Source: GWB2-37-7 sp049684915 (GTDB lineage: Bacteria; Bacillota; Clostridia; Lutisporales; Lutisporaceae). From it: a stretch of 64,000 bases of DNA. The notes beneath the pieces were generated by a model. That model had not been told where the DNA came from. It did not search any database and saw only the letters and a list, made by a program, of their open reading frames with translations. Where the stretch lies: the NCBI GenBank assembly GCA_049684915.1, contig JBAVGO010000142.1:1-64000 (forward strand), given 5' to 3'. Position numbers and translations under genes: made by a program. Of the stretch, positions 61,881 to 64,000 are shown in pieces; the first letter of the stretch is position 1, and every line of letters starts with the position of its first letter.

Positions 61881-62294
61881 TCATATTGGCATGTCGCTGC
61901 ATGTCCAATATTTATCTATTGTCTTCATCACTTCAACAAACTCACTATAAATTACAGGCTTCGTCATATAGCCTGCAACGCTTGACTTAAAGCTTTCCAT
62001 TCTATCCTTCTCCTGAGAGGAGGTAGTAAGCACTATCACAGGTATTATCTTGTGCTTATCAATATTTTTTACTTTCTGTAAAAATTCAATGCCATTCATC
62101 CTCGGCATATTTAAATCCAGTAGAATTATACTTGGTCGTTCATTTTTGGGATTATCAAGGTATTCCAAAGCTTCTTCGCCATTCCCTGCTACAACAATAT
62201 CGTTTTGTAAATTTATCTCATGCAAAGCTCTTTTTACCGTCAACACGTCTACGTAATCATCTTCTACCAATAGTATCGGTTTTCTACTTCTCAT
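61881..62294 (-). CDS. Single-domain response regulator (Rcp1/CheY-like)
   Basis: This 137-residue protein is only a receiver domain: acidic pocket E11-D12-D13, phospho-acceptor D60 in LLDLNMPRMNG, Thr/Ser near 95 and Lys near 113 (TKPV). The composition resembles Rcp1-type regulators that partner phytochrome-like kinases. It has no output domain and may relay phosphate between the kinase upstream and the cyclase downstream. Confidence 0.92.
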   Translation of the reverse strand: MRSRKPILLVEDDYVDVLTVKRALHEINLQNDIVVAGNGEEALEYLDNPKNERPSIILLDLNMPRMNGIEFLQKVKNIDKHKIIPVIVLTTSSQEKDRMESFKSSVAGYMTKPVIYSEFVEVMKTIDKYWTCSDMPI

Positions 62295-62342
62295 CTTATC
62301 ATCCCTTCAACAGTATTTTAAAAAATGAACGTTGCAGTCTTT

Positions 62343-63998
62343 CTATGGATTTTTGGGAATTGTAAAGTAGAAGGTTGCTCCCTTTCCGATTTCTGATTTC
62401 AGCCATATCTTACCACCATTTGTTTCTACAATCTTTTTTACTATAGAAAGTCCTACACCGGTACTCTCAAACTTATCTCTAGGCTGCAGAGTCTGGAATA
62501 TCATAAATATTTTGTTGAAATACTTTTCATCAATACCTATGCCGTTATCAGCTACGCTAAACTTCCAATAGCTTCCTATGTCCTCAAAGTCTATACTGAT
62601 GTGCCCTTCAGGCTTATCCATAAATTTAATTGAGTTGCTCATTAGGTTTTGGAAAACTTGCTCTATGTATATCGTTTCACCCTTAATCACAGGTAATATG
62701 TTTTTTATATTTATGTGTATGTTTTCCGGTGGACAAATCAACTCTATCACTTCGCTGATCAGCTTGTTTAAGTCAATATCTACATAATTCCCCTTTACCC
62801 TTGCAACCCTTGAATATTGTAGTATTCCATCTATAAAGTTCTTCAGACGCTCTACACGGTTTTCCATTAGATTTATGATATCCATGCCTTCCTGATCTAG
62901 CTTGTCCTTATAATCAGTAATCAACCAATTAGCAAGTGAGCCTATTCCTCTAAGAGGAGCCTTTAGGTCATGGGATACAATGTATGCGAAGTTATCCAGT
63001 TCTTCGTTTGTTTCCTCTAGCTTTTTGACTAGCTTATGCTGTTGCTCTTCAGTCTCCTTCTGCTGTGTAATATCCTCTATCATGGCTATTATGAATTGGA
63101 AGTCCTCACCTACGTTCTGTATATAAGACATTTTCACATTTGCCCAAATTAACTTTTCATCCTTGCGTATATATCTTTTCTCTATATTATAGCTTTCTAT
63201 ATTACCCTCAATCAGGTCATTATAAAGTCTAATATCATTTTCTGCATCATCAATGTATGTAACATTTCTAATACCCATGTTTTTTATATTGCTGGCACTA
63301 TAACCTAGAATACGCTCTAAAGCGGGGTTAACCTCAATAACCGCACCGTTTATGTTAAGTAGTGCAATACCTACAGTTGAACCTTCAAATATTGCTCTGG
63401 ACCAAGCCTTACTCTTTCGCAGTAATCTTTCTATCATGTGCAAATCATCTATATCACTTTTTAATTCCTCATTAGTTTTAGATATCTCATAGTTTTTCTC
63501 CGCCAGCTCGTTTTTCATCCTGTCTAATTCATAGAATATTGAGTCAATGGGATTTTGCAAGGTGTTCTGAATTACAGCCTTATAAATGCAGAAAAAAGCT
63601 ATGAATTTCAATATATGCGCCCCAATGCTCAAGATGCCATTCATGCTGCTGTCCATTATTACCATCACATCTACCGCTGCTGAGGATAGTAGTGAAAACA
63701 GCATATATTTGTATACCCTATTATTAGAATTTCGTCTATTTATCAGCAGCATTATTAATGCTGCCATAAAGAGTATGAAAGCGAGGAACTCCATACTCTG
63801 AAATACCTCAGTTGAGTAAAAGATTCCAGTATATTGCTGAAGACTGTTGCCTAAGTACAGAAGTCCTCCTATTAATAAAGCTGTTATGAAGGAATATGCT
63901 GTTATGCATAAAGTAATATTCAGTTTTCTTTTATAAAACAAAAATGACACTAATAATGAAATACTCAGAAGTATCCTTGCGATAACACTTAGCATCAT
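62343..63998 (-). CDS. Membrane sensor histidine kinase with PAS domain (5' end at window edge)
   Basis: The visible 551 residues hold four to five membrane segments (1-145; HILKFIAFFCIYKAV resembles the end of MASE3-type sensor domains), a coiled coil (about 155-195), a PAS domain (200-315), a HisKA domain (His343 in SHDLKAPLRG) and a HATPase domain (N-box NLMSNSIKF, G1 DNGIGI, G2 STGVGLSIV). The start is read as ATG at 63998, two bases from the window edge; I cannot see a ribosome site, so the protein may extend further. It is the first visible gene of an operon with two response regulators. Confidence 0.88.
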   Translation of the reverse strand: MMLSVIARILLSISLLVSFLFYKRKLNITLCITAYSFITALLIGGLLYLGNSLQQYTGIFYSTEVFQSMEFLAFILFMAALIMLLINRRNSNNRVYKYMLFSLLSSAAVDVMVIMDSSMNGILSIGAHILKFIAFFCIYKAVIQNTLQNPIDSIFYELDRMKNELAEKNYEISKTNEELKSDIDDLHMIERLLRKSKAWSRAIFEGSTVGIALLNINGAVIEVNPALERILGYSASNIKNMGIRNVTYIDDAENDIRLYNDLIEGNIESYNIEKRYIRKDEKLIWANVKMSYIQNVGEDFQFIIAMIEDITQQKETEEQQHKLVKKLEETNEELDNFAYIVSHDLKAPLRGIGSLANWLITDYKDKLDQEGMDIINLMENRVERLKNFIDGILQYSRVARVKGNYVDIDLNKLISEVIELICPPENIHINIKNILPVIKGETIYIEQVFQNLMSNSIKFMDKPEGHISIDFEDIGSYWKFSVADNGIGIDEKYFNKIFMIFQTLQPRDKFESTGVGLSIVKKIVETNGGKIWLKSEIGKGATFYFTIPKNP

Positions 63999-64000
63999 TG

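Noticed and set aside
1..64000. CRISPR array
   Set aside because: No regularly spaced identical repeats with unique spacers were seen; the only tandem repeats are the 3 x 11-bp and 4 x 11-bp sets.

Overview
The window looks like a chromosomal segment of a low-GC, Gram-positive anaerobe of the Clostridia. The AT-rich codon use, strong AAGGAG/GGAGG ribosome sites, T-tailed terminators, a TAXI-type TRAP transporter, class III CoA-transferase chemistry, a probable selenoprotein and giant peptide synthetases all fit. I cannot name the species from the sequence.

Layout. (1) 226-27252, minus strand: a four-gene biosynthetic operon. It is transcribed radical SAM/B12 protein, then a 1500-residue NRPS (C-A-T-C), then a 6216-residue NRPS/PKS hybrid, then a membrane-anchored beta-lactamase-like serine hydrolase. 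I read the hybrid as A[E1-like insert]-T-C-FkbH-T-KS-T-C-A-T-C-A-T-C-A-T-TE. The KS has no acyltransferase next to it. The first adenylation domain is split by a complete E1/MoeB/ThiF-like domain, which I regard as the most unusual protein feature here. Specificity codes read by eye suggest Asp and a final Orn. (2) 27519-28062: a decayed RAYT-transposase element and a Cys-rich four-helix copper-binding protein. (3) 28296-33527: a CoA-transferase / MatC permease / HMG-CoA-lyase-like operon behind a textbook sigma-54 promoter, with the divergent PAS-AAA+-Fis activator beside it. Together they suggest uptake, CoA activation and cleavage of a branched dicarboxylate. (4) 33584-39808: a LysR-controlled operon with an atypical EPSP-synthase homologue, a TAXI-TRAP binding protein and fused permease, and a DUF554 protein. 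(5) 40023-43267: an amidase, a LysM-VanY carboxypeptidase, a second RAYT remnant with terminal inverted repeats, and a DsrE-family gene whose in-frame UGA falls at a family cysteine and is followed by a SECIS-like hairpin.

(6) 43947-55883: an integrative element of about 11.9 kb inserted in a tRNA-Ser(GGA) gene and bounded by 58-bp imperfect direct repeats. It carries a single-chain restriction-modification enzyme behind a 14-bp inverted repeat, a small minus-strand gene, an orphan recombinase core-binding domain, an HTH protein, a prim-pol/D5-type helicase flanked by two GGTACT-iteron inverted repeats, three unrecognised proteins, an excisionase and a tyrosine integrase, with four 11-bp repeats beside the tRNA end. 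No structural phage genes are present, so it resembles a phage satellite or small integrative element.

(7) 56069-64000: an AI-2E-family permease, oligopeptide permease genes oppB and oppC followed by a fused remnant of the ATPase gene, an ArsR-type regulator, and a histidine kinase / response regulator / REC-PAS-GGDEF signalling operon that runs to the window edge.
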